Positions 10,061 to 18,524 of a DNA stretch of 64,000 bases are shown in pieces. Position numbers and translations under genes: made by a program. This DNA is from Streptococcus mitis subsp. hohhotensis (GTDB taxonomy: Bacteria; Bacillota; Bacilli; Lactobacillales; Streptococcaceae): NCBI RefSeq assembly GCF_000722775.1, contig NZ_JPFZ01000011.1, forward strand, positions 1-64,000. The letters run 5' to 3'. The notes below the pieces were generated by a model that made no database searches, was not told the origin of the DNA, and saw only the letters and a list, made by a program, of their open reading frames with translations. Positions within the stretch are counted from its first letter, which is position 1. Each line of letters opens with the position of its first letter.

Positions 10061-10483
10061 TTAGTTTCCAATTGCAAAGGTAAGAGTACCACTAGCAGCA
10101 AGCTTGCCATCCACTTCAGCTTTGGCTTCAACCACGGCAATGGTACCACGACGTTTTACAAAAGTCGCCGTCATAACCAATTGGTCGCCTGGTACAACTT
10201 GCTTCTTAAACTTAACCTTGTCCATACCAGCGTAAAAAACTAGTTTCCCTTTATTTTCAGGCTTAGACAATTCCAAGACACCCGCTGTTTGCGCCAAGGC
10301 TTCCATGATAAGAACACCTGGCATAACTGGGTATTGAGGAAAATGGCCGTTAAAGAAGGGCTCATTGATGGTCACATTTTTGATGGCAACAATAGTATCC
10401 TCGCTCACTTCCAAGACACGGTCCACTAGAAGCATAGGATAGCGGTGAGGCAGAGCTTCTTTGATTCCTTGAATATCGATCAT
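10061..10483 (-). CDS. fabZ: 3-hydroxyacyl-ACP dehydratase FabZ
   Basis: 140 residues, hot-dog fold. It removes water from 3-hydroxyacyl-ACP in each elongation cycle. The catalytic His47 ([12 protein letters not shown]) and Glu61 (LIMEALAQ) are present. In streptococci there is no FabA, and FabM supplies the cis double bond from the FabZ product. The start overlaps the accB stop by 4 bp. Confidence 0.97.
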   Translation of the reverse strand: MIDIQGIKEALPHRYPMLLVDRVLEVSEDTIVAIKNVTINEPFFNGHFPQYPVMPGVLIMEALAQTAGVLELSKPENKGKLVFYAGMDKVKFKKQVVPGDQLVMTATFVKRRGTIAVVEAKAEVDGKLAASGTLTFAIGN

Positions 10484-10965
10484 TTGATACGTACCAATCC
10501 TTTACCAAACTCAACCATTTCTTCGTTAGAAACGAGAATTTCCGTTACCACACCATCCTTAGGAGCTGGGATTTCATTCATGACTTTCATGGCTTCGATA
10601 ATTACCAATGTTTGACCTTTTTTAACACTATCACCAACTGTAACGAAGGCAGGTTTATCAGGACCAGCAGCCAAGTAAGCCACCCCAACAAGTGGACTCT
10701 CTACAAGATCTCCCTCAGCAGCCACACTTGTTTCTGCTGAAGCTGGAACCTCTTCTGTTACAGTCTCTGATGGAGCAGATGTAGGAGCTACTGGACTCGG
10801 TGTTGCTAGAATGGGTGCTGGAGCGACTTGAGCTGCAACTTCAGGCACAGGTCTCGCTTCATTCTTGCTAAACTGCAACTCATCCGTCCCATTTTTATAA
10901 GAAAATTCTCTCAAACTTGACTGGTCAAATTGAGCCATCAAGTCTTTAATATCGTTTAAATTCAT
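10480..10965 (-). CDS. accB: Biotin carboxyl carrier protein of acetyl-CoA carboxylase
   Basis: 161 residues. A short N-terminal domain is followed by an Ala/Pro/Thr-rich linker (about 37-85) and a C-terminal biotinyl domain. The biotin-accepting lysine is Lys127 in EAMKVMNEI. It shuttles carboxybiotin between AccC and AccAD. The gene begins 2 bp after fabF and overlaps fabZ, so it is tightly coupled in the operon. Confidence 0.97.
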   Translation of the reverse strand: MNLNDIKDLMAQFDQSSLREFSYKNGTDELQFSKNEARPVPEVAAQVAPAPILATPSPVAPTSAPSETVTEEVPASAETSVAAEGDLVESPLVGVAYLAAGPDKPAFVTVGDSVKKGQTLVIIEAMKVMNEIPAPKDGVVTEILVSNEEMVEFGKGLVRIK

Positions 10966-10967
10966 AG

Positions 10968-12203
10968 TTATTTATTCTCCCAACGTTTGAAAGCAAGAAC
11001 TGCATTGTGGCCACCAAAACCAAAAGTATTTGAAATAGCGTATGGAATTTCTTGCTCCAAGCCTTGTCCATAAACGACATTGGCTTCGATATAATCCGAT
11101 ACTTCACTTGTCCCAGCTGTCATTGGAACAAAGTTATGACGCATAGCTTCGATAGTGACAATAGCTTCTACTGCACCTGCAGCCCCCAGCAAATGTCCTG
11201 TGAAAGACTTGGTTGATGATACAGGCACTTCCTTACCAAGAACAGCTACGATGGCACCACTTTCTCCTTTTTCATTGGCAGGAGTTGAGGTTCCGTGAGC
11301 ATTGACATAGGCTACTTGTTCTGGGGAAATCTCAGCTTCTTCCAAGGCTAATTTGATGGCCTTGATAGCTCCCTGACCTTCTGGATGAGGAGAAGTCATG
11401 TGGTAGGCATCACAGGTGTGTCCGTAACCAACTACTTCAGCAAGGATAGTAGCCCCACGTTTTTCAGCGTGTTCCAGACTTTCAAGAACCAACATCCCTG
11501 AACCTTCCCCCATAACAAAACCATTGCGGTCCTTATCAAATGGGATAGAAGCACGAGTTGGATCCTCTGTAGTAGAGAGAGCTGTTAGGGCTTGGAAACC
11601 AGCAATAGCAAAAGGTGTAATAGAGGCTTCTGAACCACCTACCAACATAACATCTTGGAAACCAAATTTAATTGAGCGGAAGGCATCCCCAATCGCGTCA
11701 TTTGATGAAGCGCAGGCAGTATTGATGGATTTACAAACACCGTTTGCTCCAAAACGCATGGCAACATTTCCTGAAGCCATATTTGGCAAGGCTTTTGGAA
11801 GGGTCAATGGTTTCACACGTTTTGGTCCTTTGTCATTTAGGCGAATCACTTGATCTTCAATTTCTTTGATTCCACCAATGCCAGAGGCAACGATAACACC
11901 AAAACGATCTTTATCAAGAGCCTCTACATCCAAATTGGCATGATTAACAGCTTCTTGGGCTGCGTACAAGGCATACAAAGAGTAGTTATCAAAACGATTG
12001 GTATCTTTCTTTACAAAGTATTTATCAAAAGGAAAATCTTGGATTTCTGCTGCATTATGCACATCAAAGTCACTATGATCAAATTTTGTAATTTGACCAA
12101 TTCCGATTTTTCCAGTTGTCAAACTATTCCAAAATTCTTCTGGTGTATTTCCGATTGGAGATGTTACTCCATAACCTGTTACTACTACGCGATTTAGTTT
12201 CAT
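10968..12203 (-). CDS. fabF: 3-oxoacyl-ACP synthase II (FabF)
   Basis: 411 residues, thiolase fold. It condenses malonyl-ACP with acyl-ACP during chain elongation. The nucleophile Cys164 lies in NTACASSNDA. The two histidines appear in NAHGTSTPANE and FTGHLLGAAGAVE, and a glycine-rich SNTFGFGGHNAVL ends the domain. It sits 21 bp downstream of fabG. Confidence 0.97.
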   Translation of the reverse strand: MKLNRVVVTGYGVTSPIGNTPEEFWNSLTTGKIGIGQITKFDHSDFDVHNAAEIQDFPFDKYFVKKDTNRFDNYSLYALYAAQEAVNHANLDVEALDKDRFGVIVASGIGGIKEIEDQVIRLNDKGPKRVKPLTLPKALPNMASGNVAMRFGANGVCKSINTACASSNDAIGDAFRSIKFGFQDVMLVGGSEASITPFAIAGFQALTALSTTEDPTRASIPFDKDRNGFVMGEGSGMLVLESLEHAEKRGATILAEVVGYGHTCDAYHMTSPHPEGQGAIKAIKLALEEAEISPEQVAYVNAHGTSTPANEKGESGAIVAVLGKEVPVSSTKSFTGHLLGAAGAVEAIVTIEAMRHNFVPMTAGTSEVSDYIEANVVYGQGLEQEIPYAISNTFGFGGHNAVLAFKRWENK

Positions 12204-12224
12204 CTTTTTTACCTCTAGCTTCTG

Positions 12225-12956
12225 CTACATACTTAAGCCACCATCAATGGCAACCACTTGACCAGTTAGATAATCTTGACCTGCTAAAAATACTGTCATA
12301 TCTGCAACCTGCTCTGCCTGCCCAAATTCTTTCATAGGAATTTGAGCCAGCATGGCATCTTTTACCTTGTCTGATAGAACAGCTGTCATATCGGACTCAA
12401 TCATTCCAGGTGCAATAGCATTAACCCTGATATTGCGATTGGCCACTTCACGCGCCACAGACTTGGTAAAACCAATCAAACCAGCCTTAGAAGCTGCATA
12501 GTTAGCTTGACCGATATTTCCCATCAAACCAACAACACTAGACATATTAATGATAGCACCTTCTCTGGCTTTCATCATCGGTTTCAAGACTGATTGTGTC
12601 ATGTTAAAGGCACCAGTCAGGTTCACCTTGAGAACTTTTTCAAAATCCGCTTCTGTCATCTTGAGCATCAGGGTATCTTGAGTAATTCCTGCATTGTTAA
12701 CCAAAACATCTACTGAACCTAGCTCTGCAATAGCTTGATCAACCATACGCTTAGCGTCTGCAAAATCTGACACGTCTCCTGAAATGGGAACCACCTTGAC
12801 ACCATAGTTTGAAAACTCAGCGAGCAATTCTTCTGAGATTGCCCCACGACTGTTTAAAACAATATTGGCTCCTGCTTGAGCAAACTTGTGGGCGATGGCA
12901 AGACCAATTCCACGACTCGAACCTGTAATAAAGATATTTTTATTTTTTAGTTGCAT
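12225..12956 (-). CDS. fabG: 3-oxoacyl-ACP reductase FabG
   Basis: 243 residues, classical short-chain dehydrogenase. It reduces 3-oxoacyl-ACP with NADPH. The Rossmann motif TGSSRGIG is near residue 11. NNAG is at ~87, and the catalytic Ser-Tyr-Lys set appears as MSSVVG and ANYAASKAG. It follows fabD by 40 bp and precedes fabF. Confidence 0.97.
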   Translation of the reverse strand: MQLKNKNIFITGSSRGIGLAIAHKFAQAGANIVLNSRGAISEELLAEFSNYGVKVVPISGDVSDFADAKRMVDQAIAELGSVDVLVNNAGITQDTLMLKMTEADFEKVLKVNLTGAFNMTQSVLKPMMKAREGAIINMSSVVGLMGNIGQANYAASKAGLIGFTKSVAREVANRNIRVNAIAPGMIESDMTAVLSDKVKDAMLAQIPMKEFGQAEQVADMTVFLAGQDYLTGQVVAIDGGLSM

Positions 12957-12996
12957 TCTTTTCTCCTGTTTCCTCTTGTATTTATGGGAGAAGGGA

Positions 12997-13920
12997 TTAC
13001 TTGTTTTCTAGCAAGGCTTCCAAGCTAGCCTGATCTTCAACATTGGCTAATTTAGCTGTCTTATCAATTTTTTTCACAAAGCCTGACAAGACTTTCCCCG
13101 GACCAATCTCGATAAAGTTGGTTACGCCTGCTTCTTGCATGACCCCAATACTTTCATAGAAACGAACTGGCTCCTTGACCTGACGCGTCAAAAGTTGAGC
13201 AATGTCTTCTTTTTTCATAACTGCAGCTTCTGTATTGCCGACTAGGGGACAAGTGAAATCTGAAAAACTTACCTGAGCTAGAGTTTCAGCCAGTTTCTGG
13301 CTAGCAGGCTCAAGGAGAGCGGTATGAAAAGGTCCTGAAACATTAAGAGGAATCAAGCGTTTGGCGCCTGCTTCCTGCAAGAGTTCAACAGCTCGATCGA
13401 CTGCAACCACTTCTCCACCAATCACGATTTGTGCAGGTGTATTATAGTTTGCTGGGGTAACCACTCCAAGTTCAGAAGCTTTTTGACAGGCTTCTTCAAT
13501 GACCTCTACTGACGTATTGAGAACAGCCACCATCTTGCCAGAGCCAGCAGGGGCCGCTTCTTCCATATAGGCGCCACGCTTAGCAACCAAGACAACCGCA
13601 TCTTCAAAATCCAAGGCACCGCTGGCCACCAAGGCAGAGTATTCTCCAAGAGACAAACCAGCAACCATATCAGGCTGATAGCCCTTTTCTTGCAATAAAC
13701 GGTAGATAGCAACCGAAGTCGCTAGAATAGCTGGTTGCGTATAGCGGGTCTGATTGAGTTTTTCTTCTTCTGTATCGATGAGATGACGCAAATCATAACC
13801 AAGAACCTGACTCGCTTGATCAATCGTTTCTTGGACAATCGGATAGTGATCATAGAGATCCCGTCCCATACCTAGATACTGGGCACCTTGACCAGCAAAT
13901 AAAAAGGCTGTTTTAGTCAT
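12997..13920 (-). CDS. fabD: Malonyl-CoA:ACP transacylase
   Basis: 307 residues. It loads malonyl groups onto ACP. The N-terminal FAGQGAQ motif, the nucleophile Ser90 in GLSLGEYSAL and the catalytic histidine in SGPFHTALL are all visible. The 5' end overlaps fabK by 8 bp, indicating coupled translation. Confidence 0.97.
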   Translation of the reverse strand: MTKTAFLFAGQGAQYLGMGRDLYDHYPIVQETIDQASQVLGYDLRHLIDTEEEKLNQTRYTQPAILATSVAIYRLLQEKGYQPDMVAGLSLGEYSALVASGALDFEDAVVLVAKRGAYMEEAAPAGSGKMVAVLNTSVEVIEEACQKASELGVVTPANYNTPAQIVIGGEVVAVDRAVELLQEAGAKRLIPLNVSGPFHTALLEPASQKLAETLAQVSFSDFTCPLVGNTEAAVMKKEDIAQLLTRQVKEPVRFYESIGVMQEAGVTNFIEIGPGKVLSGFVKKIDKTAKLANVEDQASLEALLENK

Positions 13921-14887
13921 TTCTTACAACTCCTGCCCAACGAGAGGCTTCTTCTTGAATTTTCTTAGCTGCTCCGTAATACAAATCTTTTAGGATTTCT
14001 TCAACGGTTTCTTCTTTGGAAACAAGCCCTGCAATTTGACCTGCCATAACAGATCCACCATCCACATCTCCGTGAACAACCGCTTTAGCTAGAGCACCCG
14101 CTCCCATTTGTTCAAAGATTTCCAAATCAGGACTTTCTTGTTTAAAGGCATCTTTTTCGGCTTTTTCAAAATCACGAGTCAACTGATTTTTAATTGCCCG
14201 AACAGCATGTCCAAAGTGTTGAGCTGAAATCGTAGTATCAATATCCCTAGCTTTTAAAATTTTCGCCTTATAATTTGGATGGGCATTAGACTCTTTGGCA
14301 ACGACAAAGCGAGTTCCAACCTGAACAGCCTCTGCACCTAGCATAAATCCAGCCGCAGCACCTTCACCATCCGCAATTCCTCCTGCAGCAATAACAGGAA
14401 TAGATACAGCTGCCGCCACTTGACGCACCAAGGTCATGGTTGTTAATTTGCCAATGTGCCCCCCAGCTTCCATTCCTTCTGCAATAACAGCATCCGCACC
14501 GATTTTTTCCATGCGTTTAGCTAGGGCAACACTTGGTACAACAGGAATGACTGTGATCCCAGCTTCATGGAAGCGTTCCATGTATTTGCCAGGATTTCCT
14601 GCACCTGTTGTCACTACCTTAACCCCTTCCTCAATAACAAGGTCTACAATATCTTCCACAAAGGGTGACAAGATCATGATGTTGACACCAAAGGGTTTAT
14701 CCGTTAACGATTTGATTTTATCAATATTTGCCTTGACAACTTCTTTAGGGGCATTCCCCCCACCGATAATCCCTAGTCCTCCAGCCTTGGAAACAGCCCC
14801 TGCCAAATCACCATCAGCAACCCAAGCCATTCCTCCTTGGAAAATAGGATACTCAATGTTCAATAATTCTGTAATACGCGTTTTCAT
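13913..14887 (-). CDS. fabK: Enoyl-ACP reductase II (FabK), FMN-dependent
   Basis: 324 residues, nitronate-monooxygenase-like TIM barrel binding FMN. FabK is the streptococcal enoyl-ACP reductase replacing FabI and is insensitive to triclosan. IFQGGMAWVADGDLAGAVS opens the protein. EAGGHIGKLTT and the FMN-phosphate loop VIAAGGIADGEG are typical. A FabT-box palindrome lies about 47 bp upstream, so it probably has its own repressible promoter in addition to read-through from fabT-fabH-acpP. Confidence 0.96.
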   Translation of the reverse strand: MKTRITELLNIEYPIFQGGMAWVADGDLAGAVSKAGGLGIIGGGNAPKEVVKANIDKIKSLTDKPFGVNIMILSPFVEDIVDLVIEEGVKVVTTGAGNPGKYMERFHEAGITVIPVVPSVALAKRMEKIGADAVIAEGMEAGGHIGKLTTMTLVRQVAAAVSIPVIAAGGIADGEGAAAGFMLGAEAVQVGTRFVVAKESNAHPNYKAKILKARDIDTTISAQHFGHAVRAIKNQLTRDFEKAEKDAFKQESPDLEIFEQMGAGALAKAVVHGDVDGGSVMAGQIAGLVSKEETVEEILKDLYYGAAKKIQEEASRWAGVVRND

Positions 14888-14933
14888 AGTGCCTCCATCG
14901 TTTCTTGCTTACGTAATAGTTCGATACTGTCAT

Positions 14934-14950
14934 AATTTGACAATCAAACT
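14934..14950 (-). promoter_or_regulatory. FabT operator upstream of fabK
   Basis: The minus strand reads AGTTTGATTGTCAAATT, a near-perfect match to the palindromic FabT box I know (ANTTTGATTATCAAATT). It lies between acpP and fabK. FabT, helped by long-chain acyl-ACP, represses the fab genes in pneumococci. A short imperfect hairpin (GGAGTAGG/CCCGCTCC) just upstream may attenuate read-through from acpP. Confidence 0.85.
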
Positions 14951-15004
14951 ATTGCCTAAACAAGAGGGAGCGGGTTTCCCTACTCCTTCTATCTTATATT
15001 CTGC

Positions 15005-15229
15005 TTATTTTGTTTGCTCTTCAACGTAGGCAACCAAGTCACCAACTGTTTTCAAGTCATCTTCTGCTTCGATTTGGATATCAAAAGCATCTTCAATTTC
15101 TGAGATTACTTGGAACAAGTCCAATGAATCTGCATCCAAATCATCAAAAGTTGATTCAAGTGTTACTTCTGATGCGTCTTTTCCAAGTTCTTCAACGATA
15201 ATTTCTTGTACTTTTTCAAATACTGCCAT
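15005..15229 (-). CDS. acpP: Acyl carrier protein
   Basis: 74 residues, acidic four-helix ACP. The phosphopantetheine attachment serine is Ser35 in DADSLDLF. It carries growing acyl chains between the Fab enzymes, and its acyl form is the co-repressor of FabT. It sits 58 bp downstream of fabH and about 117 bp upstream of fabK. Confidence 0.97.
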   Translation of the reverse strand: MAVFEKVQEIIVEELGKDASEVTLESTFDDLDADSLDLFQVISEIEDAFDIQIEAEDDLKTVGDLVAYVEEQTK

Positions 15230-15287
15230 GATAGGACTCCTTTAAAATAAATAGTTTTTTATAACAATGTGTTCACCACATGATTAC

Positions 15288-16262
15288 CTAAATTGTAAGA
15301 ATGAGCGTGCCCCATGTCAAGCCTCCACCGAAGCCTGATAGTAGAACAGTCTGGCTACCATCTAAACGGATGAGGCCTTGTTCTACACACTCTGAAAGTA
15401 AAATCGGGATACTGGCTGCACTGGTATTGCCATATTCCATCATATTGGCTGGAAGTTTATCTCGGTTAACACCAATTTTTTTAGCCATTTTATCCAAGAT
15501 ACGGTCATTAGCCTGATGAAGTAGCAGATAATCCAAGTCTGTCGCCTCTACAGGAGATTCTTCAATAGTCTGCTTGATAGACTTGGCTACATCCCGAATA
15601 GCAAAATCAAAAACTGCGCGTCCATCCATCTTCAAAAACGAATCTGCACTTTCTTGATCTGAAAATGGAGAATGTAGGCCTGAATGTCCATAGGTCAGAC
15701 ACTCGCTGCGACTTCCATCGCTATTGAGACTCTCTGCCAAGAAATGCTCTTGTTCGCTAGCTTCTAACAAGACACCACCAGCACCATCTCCAAACAAAAC
15801 AGCTGTTGATCGGTCTGACCAATCGACTGCTTTAGAGAGAGTTTCACTACCAATCACCAAGCCTTTTTGAAAGCGACCAGAAGCGATAAACTTTTCAGCA
15901 GTTGAAAGAGCAAAAACAAATCCACTGCAAGCCGCTGTTAGGTCAAAAGCAAAGGCCTTATTAGCACCAATATTAGCTTGAACACGAGCAGCTGTAGAGG
16001 GCATCATCGAATCAGGAGTAATGGTAGCTAGGATGATAAAATCTAACTCCTCTCCTGTGATTCCAGCTTTTGCAATCAGTTTCTTAGCAACTTCTGTAGC
16101 CAAATCACTGGTAGATTCTGTTCTTGAAATATGCCTTTGTCGTATTCCCGTCCGACTTGAAATCCACTCATCATTGGTATCCATAATCTGAGCCAAATCA
16201 TGATTTGTAACCACTTGCTCTGGCACATAATGAGCAACCTGGCTTATTTTTGCAAAAGCCAT
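15288..16262 (-). CDS. fabH: 3-oxoacyl-ACP synthase III (FabH)
   Basis: 324 residues. It starts fatty acid synthesis by condensing acyl-CoA with malonyl-ACP. The nucleophile is Cys112 in [10 protein letters not shown]. The catalytic histidine and asparagine appear in LLHQANDRI and [10 protein letters not shown]. The fabT stop and fabH start share a base (TAATG), so the repressor and FabH are co-translated. Confidence 0.97.
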   Translation of the reverse strand: MAFAKISQVAHYVPEQVVTNHDLAQIMDTNDEWISSRTGIRQRHISRTESTSDLATEVAKKLIAKAGITGEELDFIILATITPDSMMPSTAARVQANIGANKAFAFDLTAACSGFVFALSTAEKFIASGRFQKGLVIGSETLSKAVDWSDRSTAVLFGDGAGGVLLEASEQEHFLAESLNSDGSRSECLTYGHSGLHSPFSDQESADSFLKMDGRAVFDFAIRDVAKSIKQTIEESPVEATDLDYLLLHQANDRILDKMAKKIGVNRDKLPANMMEYGNTSAASIPILLSECVEQGLIRLDGSQTVLLSGFGGGLTWGTLILTI

Positions 16263-16696
16263 TATTTCAAATCCTCCAAAAATTGATAAAGTTTAGTCAA
16301 ACCTTTGCTCATAACTTCAGTTTCTTCCTTGCTCATACCGTCAATAATATTTTCGACCATAGCCTTATGGAAGCGTTTATGAAGTCTATGAACCAAGCGA
16401 CCTTTCTTTGTCAAATGCAGATGCACCACACGACGATCCTGCTCTGAGCGAATGCGTTCAATGTAACCCTTGCGTTCAAGATTATTCAAACTAGTCGTAA
16501 CCGTCCCAAGAGTCACCATCAACTCTTTTGACACTTGACTTGGCGTCACATCTGGGAATTTTCCAATTACATCGATTGTATGTACTTCTTTGATGGAGAT
16601 ATCTTTGAAACGACTACCCCTCAAGCTAACTTCCTCGATGACGAGGACATTGTTAAATATAGATGTTAAATATTCATTAATTCGTTGGTAGTCCAA
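16262..16696 (-). CDS. fabT: MarR-family fatty acid biosynthesis repressor FabT
   Basis: 144 residues starting at TTG 16696. I prefer this start because AAGGAGG lies 9 bp upstream and the protein then begins (M)[15 protein letters not shown] as in pneumococcal FabT. The upstream TTG at 16717 would precede the Shine-Dalgarno. The winged-helix MarR fold includes [27 protein letters not shown] (helix-turn-helix, ~55-80) and a basic wing [14 protein letters not shown]. It represses its own operon and fabK when bound to long acyl-ACP. Confidence 0.95.
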   Translation of the reverse strand: MDYQRINEYLTSIFNNVLVIEEVSLRGSRFKDISIKEVHTIDVIGKFPDVTPSQVSKELMVTLGTVTTSLNNLERKGYIERIRSEQDRRVVHLHLTKKGRLVHRLHKRFHKAMVENIIDGMSKEETEVMSKGLTKLYQFLEDLK

Positions 16697-16721
16697 TCTC
16701 TTTTCCCTCCTTTTCAAAAAA

Positions 16722-16738
16722 CTTTCACAATCAAAACA
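16722..16738 (-). promoter_or_regulatory. FabT operator in the fabT promoter
   Basis: The minus strand reads TGTTTTGATTGTGAAAG, matching most positions of the FabT palindrome. It lies between the predicted -10 box and the fabT ribosome site, a position suited to repression. Confidence 0.7.
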
Positions 16739-16752
16739 TTTGACAAAAAAAT

Positions 16753-16783
16753 TATATCAAACTTCAAAGAACAGTGCAAGTAT
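16753..16783 (-). promoter_or_regulatory. Predicted fabT promoter
   Basis: On the minus strand TTGCAC and TATAAT are separated by exactly 17 bp. The -10 lies just upstream of the FabT box. This should drive fabT-fabH-acpP and read on into fabK to accA. FabM, just upstream, ends before this promoter. Confidence 0.7.
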
Positions 16784-16787
16784 TTTC

Positions 16788-17573
16788 TTATTTTCCAGTA
16801 AATTTCGGTCTTCTTCTCTCCGAATGAGCCCGAACTCCCTCTTTGAAATCCTCTGTTTGAGCTAAGGATTCCTGTAGGTTCAGTTCTAAAGTAGCATAAT
16901 CCTGCCAGTCTTTAAATTGGCTCTCCCAAACCAACTTCTTGATGGCTGCATAGGAATTACTTGAACCACGTCTTAATTTTTTAAGAAGCTGTTCTCTCGT
17001 CTTTTCAAGTTTATCAGCTTCACAGACGCGGTAAACCAGCCCCCACTCCAGAGCTTTTTCTGCGGTTAAGGCCTCTCCTGTCATAGCTAGTTGAGCAGCA
17101 CGCGTCACACCAATACTGCGGCTCAAGAGATGAATCCCTCCTGCATCCGGAGCCAAGCCAACTCCAACAAAGGCTTGGATAAACTTAGCCTTATCCGTTG
17201 CAAGACAGAAATCTGCAGCAACAGCCATATTAGCTGCAGCACCTGCAACAGCTCCATCAACCTCCATCAAGACAGGCTTAGCAATTTGCTTGATTTTATA
17301 GGAAATAGTATTGACTAATTCTGCGATTTTTGTCAATGATGGAATATCATCCTCATCGACTGCTCGCTTCATCTCAACCAAATCTCCCCCAACGGAGAAG
17401 ACTTTGCCATTCGCGTTGATTAAGACAAAATGCACAGCCGGATCCTCTTCTGCCAAAGTCAGAGCTTCTAAAACCTCCTCACACATAGGGATATGAAAAC
17501 CATTCGCGACCTCAGGACGATTCAAGGTAAGGATTGCCAAGTCCTCATCAAGCTGATAAATAATGTGTTCCAT
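16788..17573 (-). CDS. fabM: trans-2-decenoyl-ACP isomerase FabM (enoyl-CoA hydratase/isomerase family)
   Basis: 261 residues of the crotonase superfamily. In streptococci FabM isomerises trans-2- to cis-3-decenoyl-ACP, the source of unsaturated fatty acids. The oxyanion-hole segments [11 protein letters not shown] and [15 protein letters not shown] are visible. Its position immediately upstream of fabT identifies it as FabM rather than a catabolic hydratase. The leader carries a long BOX element, and the nearest good promoter is about 290 bp upstream. I recognise no FabT box there, in line with reports that fabM escapes FabT. Confidence 0.93.
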   Translation of the reverse strand: MEHIIYQLDEDLAILTLNRPEVANGFHIPMCEEVLEALTLAEEDPAVHFVLINANGKVFSVGGDLVEMKRAVDEDDIPSLTKIAELVNTISYKIKQIAKPVLMEVDGAVAGAAANMAVAADFCLATDKAKFIQAFVGVGLAPDAGGIHLLSRSIGVTRAAQLAMTGEALTAEKALEWGLVYRVCEADKLEKTREQLLKKLRRGSSNSYAAIKKLVWESQFKDWQDYATLELNLQESLAQTEDFKEGVRAHSERRRPKFTGK

Positions 17574-17602
17574 CAGGGCTCCTTTTTATTTTATAAGCAG
17601 TT

Positions 17603-17844
17603 TATACTCTTCGAAAATCTCTTCAAACCACGTCAGCTTCGCCTTGCCGTAGGTATGGTTACTGACTTCGTCAGTTCTATTCACAACCTCAAAACAGTGT
17701 TTTGAGCTGACTTCGTCAGTCTTATTTACAACCTCAAAGCAGTGTTTTGAGCTGACTTCGTCAGTCTTATTTACAACCTCAAAGCAGTGCTTTGACCAGT
17801 CTACGGCTAGCTTCCTAGTTTGCTCTTTGATTTTCATTGAGTGT
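17603..17844 (+). repeat. BOX element with about three boxB units
   Basis: boxA (ATACTCTTCGAAAATCTC ... CTTGCCGTAGG) is followed by three copies of a ~45-bp boxB unit (TGACTTCGTCAGT...ACAACCTCAAA.CAGTG) and boxC ending TTTTCATTGAGTGT. It occupies the fabM leader between promoter and start codon, read in antisense relative to fabM. Confidence 0.9.
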
Positions 17845-17863
17845 TAAATTATTTTATTTTCAA

Positions 17864-17892
17864 AGTATAGCTTTTTTAAAACTCGAAAGCAA
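17864..17892 (-). promoter_or_regulatory. Predicted fabM promoter
   Basis: TTGCTT, 17 bp, TATACT on the minus strand, just outside the boxC end of the BOX. Transcription from here would carry the whole BOX in a leader of about 285 nt. Confidence 0.65.
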
Positions 17893-17893
17893 G

Positions 17894-17926
17894 AAAAAAT
17901 CGACTAAAAGTGTCTCAGCCGATTTT
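17894..17926 (-). terminator. Hairpin terminator upstream of fabM promoter
   Basis: On the minus strand AAAATCGGCT ... AGTCGATTTTTT forms a 10-bp stem with one G-T pair and an 11-nt loop. It separates the fabM promoter from the divergent hypothetical gene at 18014. What transcript it ends is unclear. Confidence 0.55.
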
Positions 17927-17951
17927 GATTTTTAAAAGTTAATCATCTTAT

Positions 17952-17980
17952 TTGAATCAATACACTTAATATGATATAAT
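17952..17980 (+). promoter_or_regulatory. Predicted promoter of the hypothetical gene at 18014
   Basis: TTGAAT, 17-bp spacer, TATAAT, followed by AAAAAGGAG before the ATG at 18014. Confidence 0.7.
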
Positions 17981-18013
17981 TAAAAAAAGTATTTTTGAAA
18001 AAGGAGTAAATCC

Positions 18014-18400
18014 ATGTATAGAAACTTGATAAAAGTCGCAAAAGATGTCGTAAAGTTGGCAAATAAAAGAGATAAAGATAGACGAGAGAACAAAACTTTC
18101 AAAATTATTTCTTTAGCTGATATACAAATTTCAGATGAAGTTGATTTGCTCTCAAAACAAATAGTAGAACTTCTCATGAAATTGAATCGTGATGAAGTCA
18201 TTGCACTTCAAACCATCATGTATTTAGGTAGAGAAAATAATGTTGAACAAAAATCTCCTGACGAAATCTTTTTCACCCGTTTTGATGAGGTAAAATCATC
18301 AAGTCAAGATTCTAAAGAAATAGAAGTTCTTTACATGGTTGACAAACCATTAGGTGAATATCTTACAGAAGGATACCGAATCCTCGGAATTAAACTTTAA
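18014..18400 (+). CDS. Conserved hypothetical protein
   Basis: 128 residues, charged, with no signal peptide or membrane segment. The N-terminus is basic and helical (KVAKDVVKLANKRDKDRR). The middle has DEVIALQTIMYLGREN and the end has LGEYLTEGYRILGIKL. I do not recognise a characterised family with confidence; the pattern of an ALxxxMYLGR helix recalls small DUF proteins. It has its own promoter and AAGGAG site and lies between fabM and lysC as in pneumococci. A weak hairpin (GCAGT/ACTGC then TTTTT, 18420-18450) follows. Confidence 0.8.
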   Translation: MYRNLIKVAKDVVKLANKRDKDRRENKTFKIISLADIQISDEVDLLSKQIVELLMKLNRDEVIALQTIMYLGRENNVEQKSPDEIFFTRFDEVKSSSQDSKEIEVLYMVDKPLGEYLTEGYRILGIKL

Positions 18401-18419
18401 ATCAAATTTAGAAACCATA

Positions 18420-18450
18420 TGCAGTAAGTCTTAGGACAAACTGCTTTTTA
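18420..18450 (+). terminator. Weak terminator after the hypothetical gene
   Basis: GCAGT and ACTGC pair with an inner GTC/GAC helix, followed by TTTTTAT. Confidence 0.45.
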
Positions 18451-18466
18451 TATTCCTTTTTCTTCA

Positions 18467-18497
18467 TTGAAAAAAGGCTTTCTTTCTGCTATAATCG
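18467..18497 (+). promoter_or_regulatory. Predicted lysC promoter
   Basis: Extended -10 TGCTATAAT with TTGAAA 19 bp upstream, about 28 bp before the lysC ATG. Confidence 0.6.
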
Positions 18498-18524
18498 TAT
18501 AAAATACTTACTTTAGGAGTTCTT

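Noticed and set aside
17586-17837. 83-codon minus-strand frame in the BOX element
   Set aside because: It is made of boxB repeats (SSKHCFEVVNKTDEV repeated) and has no start context; it is a by-product of the repeat.
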